64,000 bases of DNA. It comes from Streptomyces sp. KL109B. Its GTDB lineage: Bacteria > Actinomycetota > Actinomycetes > Streptomycetales > Streptomycetaceae. The stretch lies in the NCBI RefSeq assembly GCF_030766935.1, contig NZ_JASERL010000001.1, positions 806,001 to 870,000 of the forward strand, written 5' to 3'. This document shows, piece after piece, positions 63,899 through 64,000 of this stretch. Position numbers and translations under genes: made by a program. Position 1 is the stretch's first letter. The number at the start of each line of letters is the position of its first letter. The notes below the pieces were generated by a model. It saw only the letters and a program-made list of their open reading frames with translations. It did not search any database and was not told the DNA's origin.

Positions 63899-64000
63899 CG
63901 GCCCGCCGCGCAGAAGCGGGTGACGGACCGCACGACCCGCTCGGCCGCGCCGGGCGCCATGCCCGGGTGCAGCGGCAGGGCGAGCGCCTCGCGGGACAGG
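63895..64000 (-). CDS. DegT/DnrJ/EryC1/StrS-type aminotransferase, C-terminal fragment
   Basis: Only the last ~34 codons lie inside the window; the rest is beyond the right edge. The minus-strand translation reads LSREALALPLHPGMAPGAAERVVRSVTRFCAAGR, which has the (L)SxEaLaLPLHPGM...ERVV pattern of the extreme C-terminus of DegT/AHBA-synthase aminotransferases. It overlaps the next gene by GTGA. With only the tail visible the substrate cannot be judged; typical substrates are keto-sugars or keto-cyclitols. Confidence 0.75.
   Translation of the reverse strand, partial: LSREALALPLHPGMAPGAAERVVRSVTRFCAAGR

Larger units (their letters stand above)
46085..64000. other. Biosynthetic gene cluster (non-PKS, non-NRPS), right end beyond the window
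   Basis: Eight plus-strand genes (46085-55520) converge on nine minus-strand genes (55568 to the edge). Many genes overlap by 4 bp or more within each arm. The enzyme mix (two Gfo/Idh oxidoreductases, DegT aminotransferase, TIM-barrel isomerase, TrpE/TrpG/TrpF-like chorismate enzymes, BacA-like fold, two ATP-grasp ligases, PaaK-like ligase, MFS exporter, M20 peptidase and amidohydrolase) is that of a specialised metabolite pathway. No pathway regulator is seen in this part. The left boundary just after ychF is inferred. Confidence 0.85.

Noticed and set aside
46085..64000. Genomic island or prophage boundaries around the biosynthetic cluster
   Set aside because: No integrase, transposase, tRNA attachment site or direct repeats were found at the left boundary; codon use looks like that of neighbouring genes.

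Overview
The window is chromosomal DNA of a Streptomyces-type actinomycete. The evidence is very high GC with strong third-position GC bias, many GTG starts, dense overlapping ATGA/GTGA gene junctions, a WhiB-like Fe-S regulator, an ahpC/ahpD/oxyR locus, polyphosphate glucokinase and the typical GC-rich Streptomyces intergenic repeats. From memory, the core order from ahpD to ychF matches a conserved block of the S. coelicolor chromosome. I see no tRNA, rRNA, CRISPR array, insertion sequence or phage gene.

Layout. (1) 1-6.4 kb: a Tad/Flp pilus locus, entered in mid-operon: two TadE-like pseudopilins, CpaF/TadA ATPase, TadB and TadC platform proteins, a 70-residue Flp pilin, a TadG-like protein without an ordinary start codon, a lipoprotein and an OmpA-domain protein. 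(2) 6.4-14 kb: a cytochrome P450, a methyltransferase, a DUF6882-like protein, a divergent ArsR-family regulator and P1B-4-type metal exporter with a palindromic operator, a probable 6C small RNA, and an aldo-keto reductase. (3) 14-19 kb: cis-prenyltransferase, PIN-PhoH ATPase, a secreted transglycosylase and an AI-2E-type permease. (4) 19.4-30.3 kb: ahpC-ahpD diverging from oxyR, a membrane SPFH protein with a small DNA-binding-like partner, a bifunctional penicillin-binding protein, an M20 amidohydrolase, a hemerythrin, a SpoIIE-type phosphatase/kinase and a DUF402 protein. (5) 30.3-46 kb: two neighbouring fumarases (class II and class I), a DUF1707 protein, a WhiB-like protein, glpX, a DUF4245 protein, a nitroreductase, exonuclease VII (xseBA), a LAXTG surface protein, an amino acid permease, ispH, ppgK, a DUF6542 protein and ychF.

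(6) 46.1-64.0 kb: a biosynthetic gene cluster that runs off the right edge, with no PKS or NRPS. The plus-strand arm encodes a Gfo/Idh/MocA oxidoreductase, two ATP-grasp ligases, an MFS exporter, TrpF, a PaaK-like adenylate-forming enzyme, a BacA-like (prephenate decarboxylase fold) protein and an amidohydrolase. The converging minus-strand arm encodes a DegT aminotransferase (partial), a TIM-barrel sugar isomerase, an M20 peptidase, an Ldh-family dehydrogenase, a second Gfo/Idh protein with an extra C-terminal domain, a B3/B4 tRNA-editing-like protein, TrpE-like and TrpG-like chorismate enzymes and an FMN reductase. I infer a chorismate/prephenate-derived unit joined by amide bonds to an amino-sugar or amino-cyclitol-like unit. 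I do not recognise the product; this is the best candidate for an undescribed system here.

Repeats: at least five blocks of Streptomyces-type GC-rich repeats are present. One lies inside a TadE-like gene, one inside the metal ATPase gene, and one supplies the stop codon of the AI-2E permease gene.
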